From positions 434,001-498,000 of the forward strand of contig NZ_CCSE01000001.1 of assembly GCF_000756715.1 (NCBI RefSeq): a stretch of DNA of 64,000 nt, given 5' to 3'. A program made the position numbers and the translations under genes. This DNA is from Jeotgalicoccus saudimassiliensis (GTDB lineage: Bacteria > Bacillota > Bacilli > Staphylococcales > Salinicoccaceae). The number at the start of each line of letters is the position of its first letter. Position 1 is the first letter of the stretch. Shown here one piece after another: positions 9,849 to 19,879 of this stretch. A model generated the notes under the pieces. The model saw nothing but the letters and a program-made list of their open reading frames with translations. It searched no databases and was not told the origin of the DNA.

Positions 9849-11982
9849 ACGGAAAATCAGTCTTAAAAATAGCAAGGTAACAATTGGCGCACTCCTGATA
9901 TATTTCGGTATAGGAGTGCTTTTTCTTTTGATTATCGGTCAGTTTACAAAACTGATGATATTTCAGACGATAGATGAAGAGGATTTAATTGCAAGAGGAC
10001 AGGATAAGTATGCCGTCAGCTCGATCAGTGAACCTGAACGGGGTGAAATACTGGATCGCGAAGGGAATATTCTCGCTGCAGACATGGAGGCATACCGTAT
10101 CGCAATTATTACTGATGAAAATTATCCGAATCACGTAAGCAACCCGGAGGAAACTGCGGCGCTGCTGTCTGAAGTTGTCGATATGGACAAAGCGGAAATA
10201 CAGAAAATGATTGAAAAGAACATTGAGAAAGGCCAGTTCCAAATGGAACTCGGACAGGCCGGACGCAATATATCCTATAACGATAAGAAGTTTCTGGAAG
10301 AATCGGAAGCAACGGGTATAGTTTTTGAACCTGAAACGAGACGCTTTTATCCGAATGGCAAGTTCGCTTCCCATCTTATCGGTTTTGCCGAATTAAATGA
10401 TGAACTCGGCAGACTTGACGGACAGCTTGGATTCGAACGTATATATAACGACCTATTAAAAGGAAAGCCTGGGAGTGTGGATTATGCCCAGGATGTGTGG
10501 GGATACATTGTACCGAATTCGGACAATGTTAAACCGCCGGTTAACGGACATGATGTAAAACTGACAATCGATCCGAATATCCAGCTCTATCTTGAAGAGA
10601 CATTAAATGATATGGATGACCACTTTGAGCCGGAAGAGCTTATAGCTGTCGTTGCAGATGCCGAGACAGGTGAAATTCTTGCAAGCGGCCAGCGTCCGTC
10701 ATTTAACCCGGAAACACGGGAAGGATTTGGTAACAGCTGGCTGAACATGCTTTACGAATATTCATTTGAACCCGGTTCAACTTTTAAAGTCTTCGGACTT
10801 GCCGCAGCTATAGAAGAGGGCGTCTACGATCCGGATGCAGTTTACACGTCCGGCTCTATGGATGTTATGGATGCAACGATTTACGACTGGGAAACTGAAG
10901 GCTGGGGAGACATTACGTATAATGAAGGAATGCAGTATTCTTCGAATGTACTTATGATGATTCTGCAAAATAAAGTCGGAGCAGATAAAATGCTCGATTA
11001 TTATAAAGACTTCGGTTTCGGCCAGACGACAGATTCTGAGTTCCCGACCGAAGTTACCGGACAGCTGGCATGGGATAATGAACTTCAGCAGAAAACAACA
11101 TCATTCGGTCAGACATCCACTGTAACACCGATTCAGCTGATTCAGGGAATGACGGCACTGCTGAATGAAGGCAAGATGAAAAAACCTTACGTCGTCGACG
11201 AAATTACGGACGATTCAGGTGAAGTTGTTTACGACGGTAAGGAAGAAACAGTCAGACAGGTCATTTCAAAAGAGGCGGCCGAAAAAACGATGACTGAGAT
11301 GAATACGCTGATAGACGGTTCACTGGACCATAACCCGCAGTATAAATCCGACGAATATGAAGTGACCGGCAAATCGGGGACTGCACAAATTTACGATCCG
11401 GAAACGGGCGGATACATGGACGGGGACTACCAGTTCTTTACCTCATTTCTCGGTTATGCTCCGAAGGAAGATCCTGAAGTAATCATCTACTACGGTATAA
11501 AACTTGCAAGTAAAAACAAGAGTGAAACTTGGGATAACGGTGTTGCACGAGGATTTAACCCGCTGATGGAACGCACGCTGAAGTATCTTGAAGTATCTGA
11601 AGCTGATGTTTCCGGAGATCAGGGGATCGTTGAAATCGGTGATTACCGGGGTCAGAAAATTGACGCCTTAAATGATGAATTAAATGATACAATTGATGTG
11701 AAAATAGTCGGGAACGGTACAGAGATTACCGATCACTTCCCGCAGGATGACAGACTGCTGCCGTACGACTCACTGTTTGTGAAGACAGACGGGGATCCGA
11801 CACTGCCTGACTTTAAAGGACTGTCGAAGCGGGAAGCACTGCTGCTTGCCGACTTTATGGAAATTAACATTACAGTCGAAGGCGAAGGGTACGTGAAGAG
11901 CCAGTCTCAAAATGCGGGCACAGCTGTAACGGAAGATACAACTGTGGAAATCACTTTATCGTCAAATGACCCGAACGACTAG
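9835..11982 (+). CDS. pbpA: Penicillin-binding protein 1, class B septal transpeptidase with PASTA domains
   Basis: A 715-residue divisome transpeptidase of the PBP1/PBP2B type. In order: a short basic cytoplasmic part, one membrane helix (about 16-42), a dimerisation domain (about 60-220), a transpeptidase domain with the catalytic Ser315 in STFK, SSN at 369-371 and KSGT at 513-516, and about two PASTA modules in the last 120 residues. All active-site motifs are intact, and the KSGT box gives no hint of a resistance-type change. The start overlaps ftsL by 14 bases. Staphylococcal PBP1 has the same arrangement. Confidence 0.94.
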   Translation: MAKIRRKISLKNSKVTIGALLIYFGIGVLFLLIIGQFTKLMIFQTIDEEDLIARGQDKYAVSSISEPERGEILDREGNILAADMEAYRIAIITDENYPNHVSNPEETAALLSEVVDMDKAEIQKMIEKNIEKGQFQMELGQAGRNISYNDKKFLEESEATGIVFEPETRRFYPNGKFASHLIGFAELNDELGRLDGQLGFERIYNDLLKGKPGSVDYAQDVWGYIVPNSDNVKPPVNGHDVKLTIDPNIQLYLEETLNDMDDHFEPEELIAVVADAETGEILASGQRPSFNPETREGFGNSWLNMLYEYSFEPGSTFKVFGLAAAIEEGVYDPDAVYTSGSMDVMDATIYDWETEGWGDITYNEGMQYSSNVLMMILQNKVGADKMLDYYKDFGFGQTTDSEFPTEVTGQLAWDNELQQKTTSFGQTSTVTPIQLIQGMTALLNEGKMKKPYVVDEITDDSGEVVYDGKEETVRQVISKEAAEKTMTEMNTLIDGSLDHNPQYKSDEYEVTGKSGTAQIYDPETGGYMDGDYQFFTSFLGYAPKEDPEVIIYYGIKLASKNKSETWDNGVARGFNPLMERTLKYLEVSEADVSGDQGIVEIGDYRGQKIDALNDELNDTIDVKIVGNGTEITDHFPQDDRLLPYDSLFVKTDGDPTLPDFKGLSKREALLLADFMEINITVEGEGYVKSQSQNAGTAVTEDTTVEITLSSNDPND

Positions 11983-11990
11983 GAGGAGCT

Positions 11991-12953
11991 ATGAACTATA
12001 TATTTTTAGCAGCCGGACTCGTGCTGACTGCAATACTGATACCAATTTTAATACCTTTATTAAAACGCATGAAATTTGGACAGACAGTCCGTGAAGAAGG
12101 GCCGGAAAGTCATTTAATTAAAACGGGCACACCGACAATGGGCGGACTGTCATTTATTTCAGTGACAATTATTCTGTCCGTTATCGGACTGCTGTTCGTC
12201 GATGATATATACAAACTGCTTGTACTGATTATCGTCACTGTCGGTTTTGGGTTAATCGGCTTTATAGATGATTATATTATCGTCGTGAAGAAAGATAACG
12301 CAGGGTTGTCTTCAAAACAGAAGTTTCTTGCACAGATTGCAGTTGCAGTCATTATCTTTATTATTATGATGAACTGGATTCCATCGATTGATGCAGGTAT
12401 TCAGATTCCGGGCACGGAACTGTTTATCCCGCTCGGCATATTCTTTGTCGTATGGATTGTGTTCTGGCTTGTCGGGTTCTCAAACGCGGTTAACTTAACG
12501 GACGGCCTTGACGGACTGTCGACGGGAACATCTATTATTGCGTTCGGTTCATTTCTTGTAATCAGCCTGATTACAGGTGAAACAGAAGTTGCTTTGTTCC
12601 TGTTTATTTTAATCGGTTCTCTGATCGGATTTTTAATTTATAATAAATATCCGGCGAAACTCTTTATGGGTGACACAGGCTCACTTGCACTCGGCGGTAT
12701 TATCGCAACAGTATCGATCCTGTTAAACAGCAGCCTGCTGCTTCTCGTTATTGGTATCGTCTTTGTTATTGAAACAGCGAGTGTAATGATGCAGGTGGCA
12801 TCGTTTAAAACGACGGGGAAACGTATCTTTAAGATGACTCCGATTCATCATCATTTCGAGCTGTCGGGCTGGAACGAATGGAAAATTGTTATCGTCTTCT
12901 GGTCGGCCGGTTTACTTGCCGGTGTGCTCGGTGTAGTACTGGGAGTGATGTAG
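11991..12953 (+). CDS. mraY: Phospho-N-acetylmuramoyl-pentapeptide transferase MraY
   Basis: A 320-residue integral membrane enzyme with about ten hydrophobic helices that makes lipid I from UDP-MurNAc-pentapeptide and undecaprenyl phosphate. Catalytic and substrate motifs are visible: GFIDDYI, NLTDGLDGL, LFMGDTGSLALGG and the TPIHHHFE loop. GGAGGAG precedes the ATG. murD starts one base after the stop codon, so translation is coupled. Confidence 0.96.
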   Translation: MNYIFLAAGLVLTAILIPILIPLLKRMKFGQTVREEGPESHLIKTGTPTMGGLSFISVTIILSVIGLLFVDDIYKLLVLIIVTVGFGLIGFIDDYIIVVKKDNAGLSSKQKFLAQIAVAVIIFIIMMNWIPSIDAGIQIPGTELFIPLGIFFVVWIVFWLVGFSNAVNLTDGLDGLSTGTSIIAFGSFLVISLITGETEVALFLFILIGSLIGFLIYNKYPAKLFMGDTGSLALGGIIATVSILLNSSLLLLVIGIVFVIETASVMMQVASFKTTGKRIFKMTPIHHHFELSGWNEWKIVIVFWSAGLLAGVLGVVLGVM

Positions 12954-12954
12954 G

Positions 12955-14292
12955 ATGAAATCATACAGCGGCTACGAAAATAAAAACGTTATCGTACTCG
13001 GATACGGACGGAGCGGCAAAAGTGCCGTGAATGCACTGGTGACTTTAGGAGCCAACGTTACACTGACAACAAACGAAGTTTTTTCCGATGAAGAAGCGGA
13101 ACAGAAATACAACGCATGGGGTGTTGAAATTGTCGACGGACACCATCCGTCAAACCTTTTAAACCGTGCCGATTTAATCGTTAAAAATCCGGGTATACCA
13201 TACAGCATTCCATTTTTAAAAGAAGCAGCGGAACGGAATATCCCGATTATTACTGAAGTTGAAATTGCCCATCATGTGAGTGAGGCACCAATTTATGCTC
13301 TGACAGGTACGAATGGTAAAACGACGTGTACACATCTGCTCGGGGAGATGCTTGAGCAGGACGGCGGTACACCGGTTTTATGCGGCAATATCGGATACCC
13401 GGCAACAGATGCGGCGATGGAGGCCACGCCGGATGATACGCTGCTGATGGAGATGTCGTCTTTCCAGCTGATGGGCATCGAAGAATTCAGACCGAATATC
13501 GCAGTTATTACGAATATTTATGAAGCGCATCTTGATTATCACGGTTCTGTTGAGGAATACCGACATGCGAAATTAGAAATATTTAAAAATATGACTGCAA
13601 AAGATCTGCTGATTTTTAACAGAAAGCAGGCGCATATGCTGGACGGTCTTGATATAAATTGCCGTGTGCAGTATTTCGATGCAGACAATGAAGCAGATGC
13701 ATATGTAAAAGACGGGAACTTTATCGTGCATGGTGAAGTGATTATGCCGGTTCAGGATGTAGTGCTAAAAGGCGATCATAATATTGAAAATATCCTTGCG
13801 ACACTGCTCACAGCAAAAGCACACGGCGTTGCGAACGGGGCAATCAAACGCACGCTCAGCACATTCAGCGGTATTTCACACAGATTGGAACGCCTGGGTT
13901 CGGTCGATGATGTCGTGTATTACAACGATTCGAAAGCGACAAACAATCTCGCGACTTCATTTGCACTGAAAAGCTTTGATACGCCGGTAATCTGGCTTGC
14001 AGGCGGACTGGACAGAGGACAGTCACTCGATGAACTGATGCAGTATGCGGGACATGTTAAGCGTATAGTGACCTTTGGTGAAACAGCGCAGAAATTCGTA
14101 GCGCTGGCTGACAAGATGAACATTCCCTCGGTAACGACGGAAAACCCGTATACGGGCATTGAACTGACTCAGGCGCACGCAGCACCGGGAGATACAGTAC
14201 TTTTCTCACCGGCATGCGCAAGCTGGGATCAGTATAAAGACTATGAGCAGCGCGGCGATCATTTTAAAGAAGGCTTTGCAAAGCTCAGCTGA
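12955..14292 (+). CDS. murD: UDP-N-acetylmuramoyl-L-alanine--D-glutamate ligase MurD
   Basis: A 445-residue cytosolic Mur ligase adding D-glutamate to UDP-MurNAc-L-Ala. The ATP site GTNGKTT is at residues 118-124; SHRLERLG and YYNDSKATN mark the central and C-terminal domains, and a Rossmann-like N-terminal domain (VIVLGYGRSGKSA) binds the UDP part. It follows mraY directly. murG and ftsW, which come next in Bacillus, are absent here as in Staphylococcus. Confidence 0.96.
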   Translation: MKSYSGYENKNVIVLGYGRSGKSAVNALVTLGANVTLTTNEVFSDEEAEQKYNAWGVEIVDGHHPSNLLNRADLIVKNPGIPYSIPFLKEAAERNIPIITEVEIAHHVSEAPIYALTGTNGKTTCTHLLGEMLEQDGGTPVLCGNIGYPATDAAMEATPDDTLLMEMSSFQLMGIEEFRPNIAVITNIYEAHLDYHGSVEEYRHAKLEIFKNMTAKDLLIFNRKQAHMLDGLDINCRVQYFDADNEADAYVKDGNFIVHGEVIMPVQDVVLKGDHNIENILATLLTAKAHGVANGAIKRTLSTFSGISHRLERLGSVDDVVYYNDSKATNNLATSFALKSFDTPVIWLAGGLDRGQSLDELMQYAGHVKRIVTFGETAQKFVALADKMNIPSVTTENPYTGIELTQAHAAPGDTVLFSPACASWDQYKDYEQRGDHFKEGFAKLS

Positions 14293-14312
14293 CAGAACAG
14301 GAGGTATAGCCG

Positions 14313-15596
14313 ATGAACAAAGATCAGGAAAATATCGATGACATAAAAGAAAAACTTAAAAAGAAACGTCAGGATACAGAATATGTCGGCTATACTGCCA
14401 AAACTCCTGAGCAGAAAGACAGCGGGCAGAAAGAACTGCATCAGGATGTTAAAAAAACTGCGGACAGCAAACCTGTTAACGATAAGAAAAACAATGCTGT
14501 AAAAAAAGATACACCCGCAAGGAAGCGAACCGATAAAAAAACCAGCGGGAAATCTGATGATAAACCCGGTGTAAAAGCAAAAAAAGAACCGACACCGCAC
14601 GATGAACTTGCTTTGAAAATTGAACACTATAAAGATTTTGAAGCACAGGACTCCGGTGACAGCAAAGAAAATAAAACAGTCACAGGAAAAAAAGAGAAAG
14701 CATCAGGAAAGAAAAAGTGGGGCAATAAAACGGCATCAGAAAATGACCGTAAGGGTAAGCCGCTTAAACAAAAAGAAAAATTTGAATTTAAGCGGATACA
14801 TATGTATATCGGGATTGTCGTATTCCTCGTACTGCTCCTTGCAGCACTGCTCTGGTACGTTTTTACGAGTGCGAGTGATGTAAAGGAAATAAAATTTGAA
14901 GGCAACAGCCTGGTAACCGAAGCAGAACTCGAAGAACGCATCGGTTTCAGTAAAGGGGATAAGATGTTCAGTATTTCTGCCGGCAAAGCTGAAGAAAACG
15001 TGGAACTGCTTCCTGTCATTGAAGAGGTTTCAGTAGAGCGTGACTGGCCGAACAGTGTTACAGTTAATGTTAATGAATATAAAGCGATTGCTTACATTAA
15101 TAGTGAAGATCTTTATTTCCCGGTGCTCGAAAACAGCAGAATCCAGCGCGGTTACCCGAGTGCTCCGAGAAATGCACCGATTATTTACAACTTCGAAGGC
15201 GAGGAATTCGACGCCCTGGTTGCAGCGCTGAACGAAATTGAAGTCGACATACTGGAAAGTATTTCAGAAATATATTTCCGTCCGACAGACAATTCAATGC
15301 GGCGCATCCACGTGTTTATGAATGACGGACAGGAAATCGTTGCAGATTATGAAACGTTCAGTGATAAAATGAATTACTATATCGGCATCCGCCAGGAAAT
15401 TGGTGATGACACCGGCGGTATTATCGATATGGAAGTGGGAACGAGCTATCTTCCGTACGACAGTGCCGATGCACGGGAAATTAAAGATAATATTTACAAT
15501 GAACCTTCGCAGGTCGGCTATATTGAGGATATAAATGTGGCGCTCGACGGTGTAAGATCAGCACTTGGTGAAATTGACAGTGCTTCTGATGAATAA
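14313..15596 (+). CDS. divIB: Cell division protein DivIB/FtsQ
   Basis: A 427-residue bitopic protein. The first 165 residues are a very charged, lysine-rich, probably disordered cytoplasmic region; then comes one membrane helix (about residues 168-188) and an extracellular POTRA domain beginning VKEIKFEGNSLVTEAELEER. The C-terminal beta domain follows. DivIB works with FtsL and DivIC in septal wall synthesis. GGAGG precedes the ATG. The long charged N-terminal region is a staphylococcal trait. Confidence 0.92.
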   Translation: MNKDQENIDDIKEKLKKKRQDTEYVGYTAKTPEQKDSGQKELHQDVKKTADSKPVNDKKNNAVKKDTPARKRTDKKTSGKSDDKPGVKAKKEPTPHDELALKIEHYKDFEAQDSGDSKENKTVTGKKEKASGKKKWGNKTASENDRKGKPLKQKEKFEFKRIHMYIGIVVFLVLLLAALLWYVFTSASDVKEIKFEGNSLVTEAELEERIGFSKGDKMFSISAGKAEENVELLPVIEEVSVERDWPNSVTVNVNEYKAIAYINSEDLYFPVLENSRIQRGYPSAPRNAPIIYNFEGEEFDALVAALNEIEVDILESISEIYFRPTDNSMRRIHVFMNDGQEIVADYETFSDKMNYYIGIRQEIGDDTGGIIDMEVGTSYLPYDSADAREIKDNIYNEPSQVGYIEDINVALDGVRSALGEIDSASDE

Positions 15597-15621
15597 AATC
15601 AGATAAAGTGAAACAAATGTT

Positions 15622-15652
15622 TTGAAATAGTTCACATTAATCAGAGTATAAT
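15622..15652 (+). promoter_or_regulatory. Candidate internal promoter of ftsA-ftsZ
   Basis: TTGAAA (15622-15627) and TATAAT (15647-15652) with a long 19-base spacer in the 104-base gap before ftsA. An ftsA-proximal promoter is common in related clusters; the long spacer makes this tentative. Confidence 0.4.
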
Positions 15653-15700
15653 GTAAACTAGAAATAGTATTATGAAAATGGCTGTGTAGGAGGCAATAAG

Positions 15701-17188
15701 GTGAAGGAACATTATTATGTTGCCCTTGATATCGGCTCGTCTAGTGTCAAAGTGGTGGTCGGAGAAAAATTTCACAACGGTGTGAACGTTATTGGTACCG
15801 GCCAAACCTTCACTGATGGGGTTTCTAAAGGGATGATCAATGATTTTGATCAGGCTAAAAATGCAATTACAGATACAATTAAAAAAGCGAAAATCGCTTC
15901 AGGTGTAGATATTGATGAAGTGTTTGTTAAAATTCCAATCGCGGATACTCACATTCACTTTACAGAAGATGCAATACGTTTCGGCGGTGAAGCGACGGAG
16001 ATTACCGGTGAACATATCGAGGAACTGCTCGAAAATGTCCGCATGAATGATCCTGCAGGACAGCATGAGACAGTCAGCGTTTATCCGGTTTCTTTTGTCG
16101 TAGACAGTCTGCACGAAGTTAACGATCCGAAAGAAATGATTGCAGAAGAAAGTCTGGCAGTTAAAGCCGGTGTTGTTTCTGCGAACCGTACGCTGCTTAT
16201 CAACATTGTTAAATGTGTTGAGGCTGCCGGTTTAACTATACTGGATGTATATTCCGATGCGGTTAACTATCAGCATGTGCTGACAGACGCTGAGATTGAA
16301 CTGGGAGCTGTCGTTATTGACATGGGCCTTGACATTACCCAGTTTGCATATTACGAACGCGGTTCATTAAAATATGCAAACAGCGTGGGTATTGCAGGAC
16401 GTGATATTACACTGGACCTGGTTGATGAGTTCAATACATCATACGATGAAGCAGACCAGGCCAAAGAACAATACGGACATGCATTCTTTGATCTTGCAAG
16501 TGATGATGAGAAGATGATGCTTGCACAGAACGATTCAGGCAAGCCTGCTGAGGTGACTTCAAAAGACCTCGCAGATGTTATCGAGCTCGTTGTAGAAGAC
16601 GCGTTTATGGCTGTCTTTGAAGACCTTGCCAAAAACGGCATCAACAATGTCCAGGGCGGTTTCGTTCTGACAGGCGGTTCTGCAAACATCCGGGGCATCA
16701 AAGAACTGATGCAGGACCTTGTTGCTGAAAAAGTAAGAGTCCACATACCGAATCAGATGGGTGCAAGAAAACCTGAATTTACAAGCGCTATCTCAGTACT
16801 GTCAAGCGGAATTATGTTTGATGAGTTACTGGAATATGTTACAATTGATAATCATGATGACTATCCTGAAGCAGATTCACACAATGCAGTGAATGATGAC
16901 CAGGATTCACAGTCTGCAAACTTCTTTACAGGGCTTTTTGCAAAACGTAAAGAAGAGAATGAACTTCAGGTTAACCGGGATGAAGACTCAGCGGAAGATG
17001 AGTACAATTATCCAGAGGAAGACAGCGTTGAAGAATCACAGGCTGATGAAGATGCTGCTGAAGACGAATACGAGGATTACACTTATGATGACGCCGACAA
17101 CCGTTCTGAACGTTCCGAACAGGAACCTAAAGAGCAAGGCGATCTGGGCAGTAAAGTTAAAAAAATATTTAAAAATCTATTTGAGTAG
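15701..17188 (+). CDS. ftsA: Cell division protein FtsA with long acidic linker
   Basis: A 495-residue actin-like protein that links FtsZ to the membrane. The actin-fold ATP site (VALDIGSSSVKVVVGE near the start, VVIDMGLDITQFA in the middle, GFVLTGGSANIRGI late) is intact. After about residue 385 comes an unusually acidic, repeat-like stretch rich in Asp, Glu and Tyr (about 425-475), then a basic amphipathic helix GSKVKKIFKNLFE at the very end, the membrane-targeting sequence. The start codon is GTG, preceded by GTAGGAGG. ftsZ follows after 24 bases. Confidence 0.95.
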   Translation: MKEHYYVALDIGSSSVKVVVGEKFHNGVNVIGTGQTFTDGVSKGMINDFDQAKNAITDTIKKAKIASGVDIDEVFVKIPIADTHIHFTEDAIRFGGEATEITGEHIEELLENVRMNDPAGQHETVSVYPVSFVVDSLHEVNDPKEMIAEESLAVKAGVVSANRTLLINIVKCVEAAGLTILDVYSDAVNYQHVLTDAEIELGAVVIDMGLDITQFAYYERGSLKYANSVGIAGRDITLDLVDEFNTSYDEADQAKEQYGHAFFDLASDDEKMMLAQNDSGKPAEVTSKDLADVIELVVEDAFMAVFEDLAKNGINNVQGGFVLTGGSANIRGIKELMQDLVAEKVRVHIPNQMGARKPEFTSAISVLSSGIMFDELLEYVTIDNHDDYPEADSHNAVNDDQDSQSANFFTGLFAKRKEENELQVNRDEDSAEDEYNYPEEDSVEESQADEDAAEDEYEDYTYDDADNRSERSEQEPKEQGDLGSKVKKIFKNLFE

Positions 17189-17212
17189 AAGTACATTTGG
17201 GAGGAAAGATTA

Positions 17213-18394
17213 ATGTTAGAATTTGAACAAGGTTTTAACCACATGGCGACATTAAAAGTTATCGGTGTTGGCGGTGGCGGTAATAATGCCGTTAACCGTA
17301 TGATCGAGGACGGTATGTCCAACGTTGAATTTATAGCAATTAATACTGACGGACAAGCACTTAACCTTTCAAAGGCTGAGTCAAGAATCCAGATCGGTGA
17401 AAAATTAACTCGCGGTTTAGGTGCAGGTGCAAACCCTGACATCGGTAAAAAAGCTGCGGAAGAATCACGCGAACAAATCGAAGATGCCATCCAGGGCGCG
17501 GACATGGTGTTCGTTACAGCTGGTATGGGCGGTGGAACAGGTACAGGTGCTGCACCTGTAGTTGCTAAGATCGCTAAGGAAATGGGCGCACTTACAGTAG
17601 GTGTAGTTACACGTCCATTCGGCTTCGAAGGAAGAAAGAGACAAACACAGGCTGCTGCCGGTGTTGAGCAGATGAAAGCTGCTGTAGATACTCTGATTAT
17701 TATCCCAAATGATCGCTTATTAGATATCGTAGATAAATCTACTCCGATGATGGAAGCATTTAAAGAAGCAGATAACGTACTTCGCCAGGGTGTCCAGGGT
17801 ATTTCTGACCTTATCGCTGTCAGCGGTGAAGTTAACCTTGACTTTGCAGACGTTAAAACTATTATGCAAAACCAGGGTTCTGCATTAATGGGTATCGGTA
17901 TTTCAGCTGGTGAAAACCGCGCAGTTGAAGCAGCTAAGAAAGCAATCTCAAGTCCGCTTCTTGAAACGTCAATCGTTGGCGCTCAGGGTGTTCTTATGAA
18001 CATCACAGGCGGAGAATCACTGTCACTGTTTGAAGCACAGGAAGCAGCTGACATCGTTCAGGATGCATCGGATGAAGATGTAAATATGATCTTCGGTACG
18101 GTTATCAACCCTGAACTGGAAGATGAAATTGTAATCACTGTAATCGCTACAGGTTTCAATGAGAAGTCACTTCAGCGTTCTGCCGAAAGACCTGCAGAAC
18201 AGCCTGAACCTACACAGACACGTGGCGGCGGAAGCAACTTTAACCAGCCACCTGCATACAATTCAAGAGATATTGCTGAAGATGACGGATTCACTCGTGA
18301 GCCGGACAGATTCGATACACGTTCTCAGGAAGAGCCGGATGTACCGACTTTCCTTAAAGGGAACAGCTCTAGAAGAGAAAGACGCAGAAGATAA
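17213..18394 (+). CDS. ftsZ: Cell division GTPase FtsZ
   Basis: A 393-residue tubulin-like GTPase that forms the Z-ring. The tubulin signature GGGTGTG is at residues 106-112, and the T7-loop region [11 protein letters not shown] is present. A variable linker of about 55 residues leads to the conserved C-terminal peptide DVPTFLKGN, used for binding FtsA and SepF, and a basic tail RRERRRR. GGAGG precedes the ATG. Codon choice is strongly biased, as expected for an abundant protein. Confidence 0.98.
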   Translation: MLEFEQGFNHMATLKVIGVGGGGNNAVNRMIEDGMSNVEFIAINTDGQALNLSKAESRIQIGEKLTRGLGAGANPDIGKKAAEESREQIEDAIQGADMVFVTAGMGGGTGTGAAPVVAKIAKEMGALTVGVVTRPFGFEGRKRQTQAAAGVEQMKAAVDTLIIIPNDRLLDIVDKSTPMMEAFKEADNVLRQGVQGISDLIAVSGEVNLDFADVKTIMQNQGSALMGIGISAGENRAVEAAKKAISSPLLETSIVGAQGVLMNITGGESLSLFEAQEAADIVQDASDEDVNMIFGTVINPELEDEIVITVIATGFNEKSLQRSAERPAEQPEPTQTRGGGSNFNQPPAYNSRDIAEDDGFTREPDRFDTRSQEEPDVPTFLKGNSSRRERRRR

Positions 18395-18414
18395 TTTTGC
18401 ATTGTATATATATC

Positions 18415-18448
18415 GGAGATATTGGCGACCCAATATCTCCTTTATTTT
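18415..18448 (+). terminator. Terminator after ftsZ
   Basis: GGAGATATTGG pairs with CCAATATCTCC (stem 11 bp, 18415-18440) followed by TTTATTTT. Probably partial, since downstream division genes follow in the same direction. Confidence 0.75.
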
Positions 18449-18464
18449 ATAGGCGGGAGATAAT

Positions 18465-19247
18465 TTGACTAATAATCATTTATTTAAACTACATAAAAAT
18501 TTCGTTGGAGATATGACGGATGAGCTGACATTCGGTTACACGATGCGTCACGGCGGACAGAGCGCATATCCGGAAAACAGTTTTAATATGGCGCTGTATA
18601 TTGGTGACGACAGTAAAAATGTCCATGCCCATCAGGAACAGCTTGCCGGTGAAATTAACTTCCCGGTCAGTTCGTGGGTGCTGCCGATACAAAAGCATGG
18701 CGGTAATATTGAAGAAGTAACATCAGCAGACAGCGGCACAAATATTAAAACACTCGGCAGCAGTCTGTACGATGTGGATGGACTTTATACGTATGAACGC
18801 GGTGTTCTGTTAACGATGAATTATGCCGACTGTATTCCTGTATACGTTTACAGTGTAACTGACACCTTTACCGGTCTTGCGCATGCGGGCTGGCGGGGAA
18901 CGTCAGAAAGTATTACAAAAAAGCTGATAGACTGTTATAAAGGCAGTAAAGAGGATCTCAGAGTGATTATAGGTGTCGGTATCAACAAGTCGTTCTATGA
19001 AGTGGACGACAGAGTAATCGATGCATTGAAGCCTCTGCCTGACAGTTCTTATGAACAGACAAAAACGGGCTGGCAGCTGGACTTGAAAGAGGTTAATAAG
19101 CACCAGGCACTGTCTGCAGGCATCTATGAAAAACATATAAGCGTAACCGGTCTCGGCACAGAATCGGATGAGTTTTTCTCTTTCAGAATGGAACAGGGAC
19201 AAACCGGCCGTGCACTGGCTTTTATTGGGAGGCGTAATAATGATTAA
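18465..19247 (+). CDS. pgeF: Peptidoglycan editing factor PgeF (YlmD, laccase-domain protein)
   Basis: A 260-residue protein of the multicopper polyphenol oxidoreductase-like family. Members act as peptidoglycan editing factors (PgeF) and are also reported as purine nucleoside phosphorylases. Family residues His, Cys and His of the metal site are seen in PIQKHGGNI, NYADCIPVY and LAHAGWRGT. The start codon is TTG, after GGCGGGAG. The end overlaps ylmE by 8 bases. The place right after ftsZ is conserved in Firmicutes. Confidence 0.88.
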   Translation: MTNNHLFKLHKNFVGDMTDELTFGYTMRHGGQSAYPENSFNMALYIGDDSKNVHAHQEQLAGEINFPVSSWVLPIQKHGGNIEEVTSADSGTNIKTLGSSLYDVDGLYTYERGVLLTMNYADCIPVYVYSVTDTFTGLAHAGWRGTSESITKKLIDCYKGSKEDLRVIIGVGINKSFYEVDDRVIDALKPLPDSSYEQTKTGWQLDLKEVNKHQALSAGIYEKHISVTGLGTESDEFFSFRMEQGQTGRALAFIGRRNND

Positions 19248-19869
19248 GGAAAACTATGAACAGGTAAAAAATGAAACAGGCGACGGTGTTAAAATTATTG
19301 CCGTTACTAAATATCACACGGTGGAAGAAACGCTTAAAGCTTACGCGGCGGGTGTGAGACATTTCGGTGAAAACAGGATTGAAGGGTTCATTGAAAAACG
19401 CGCAGCACTGCCTGACGATGCAGAAGTGCACTTTATCGGTACAATGCAGTCGAGAAAAGTTAAAGAGGTCATCGGTGATCTTCATTATTTACACTCACTT
19501 GAGCGTGAAAGTGTAGCGAAAAAAATTGAACAGGCAGGTCAACATGTTGTAAACTGTTTTATACAGGTGAATGTGTCCGACGAAGCTTCAAAACACGGTC
19601 TTAAGCCGGAAGAGGTTGAAGCGTTCATCGGTAAGCTGAAAGACTACAAATATGTTAAGGTTATCGGCCTTATGACAATGGCACCGAATACTGAAGACAG
19701 TTCAATTATCGAAAACACATTTAAAGGTTTACGTGCACTGCGTGATGAAATTGCAGTCAACTATCCGGAAGTAACGGAACTCAGTATGGGTATGAGCAAC
19801 GACTATCCAATTGCAGTGCAATACGGAGCAACGTACATACGTATCGGCAGTAAAATTATGGGGAGCTAG
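19240..19869 (+). CDS. ylmE: YggS-family pyridoxal phosphate-binding protein YlmE
   Basis: A 209-residue single-domain PLP-binding barrel protein involved in PLP homeostasis. The PLP lysine is in IIAVTKYHTVEE, and family blocks FGENRIEGF, HFIGTMQSRK and LSMGMSNDYPIAVQYG are present. GGGAGG precedes the ATG at 19240, which is preferred over a longer frame beginning inside pgeF. Between pgeF and sepF in the usual order. Confidence 0.92.
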   Translation: MIKENYEQVKNETGDGVKIIAVTKYHTVEETLKAYAAGVRHFGENRIEGFIEKRAALPDDAEVHFIGTMQSRKVKEVIGDLHYLHSLERESVAKKIEQAGQHVVNCFIQVNVSDEASKHGLKPEEVEAFIGKLKDYKYVKVIGLMTMAPNTEDSSIIENTFKGLRALRDEIAVNYPEVTELSMGMSNDYPIAVQYGATYIRIGSKIMGS

Positions 19870-19879
19870 GTGAGTGAAA

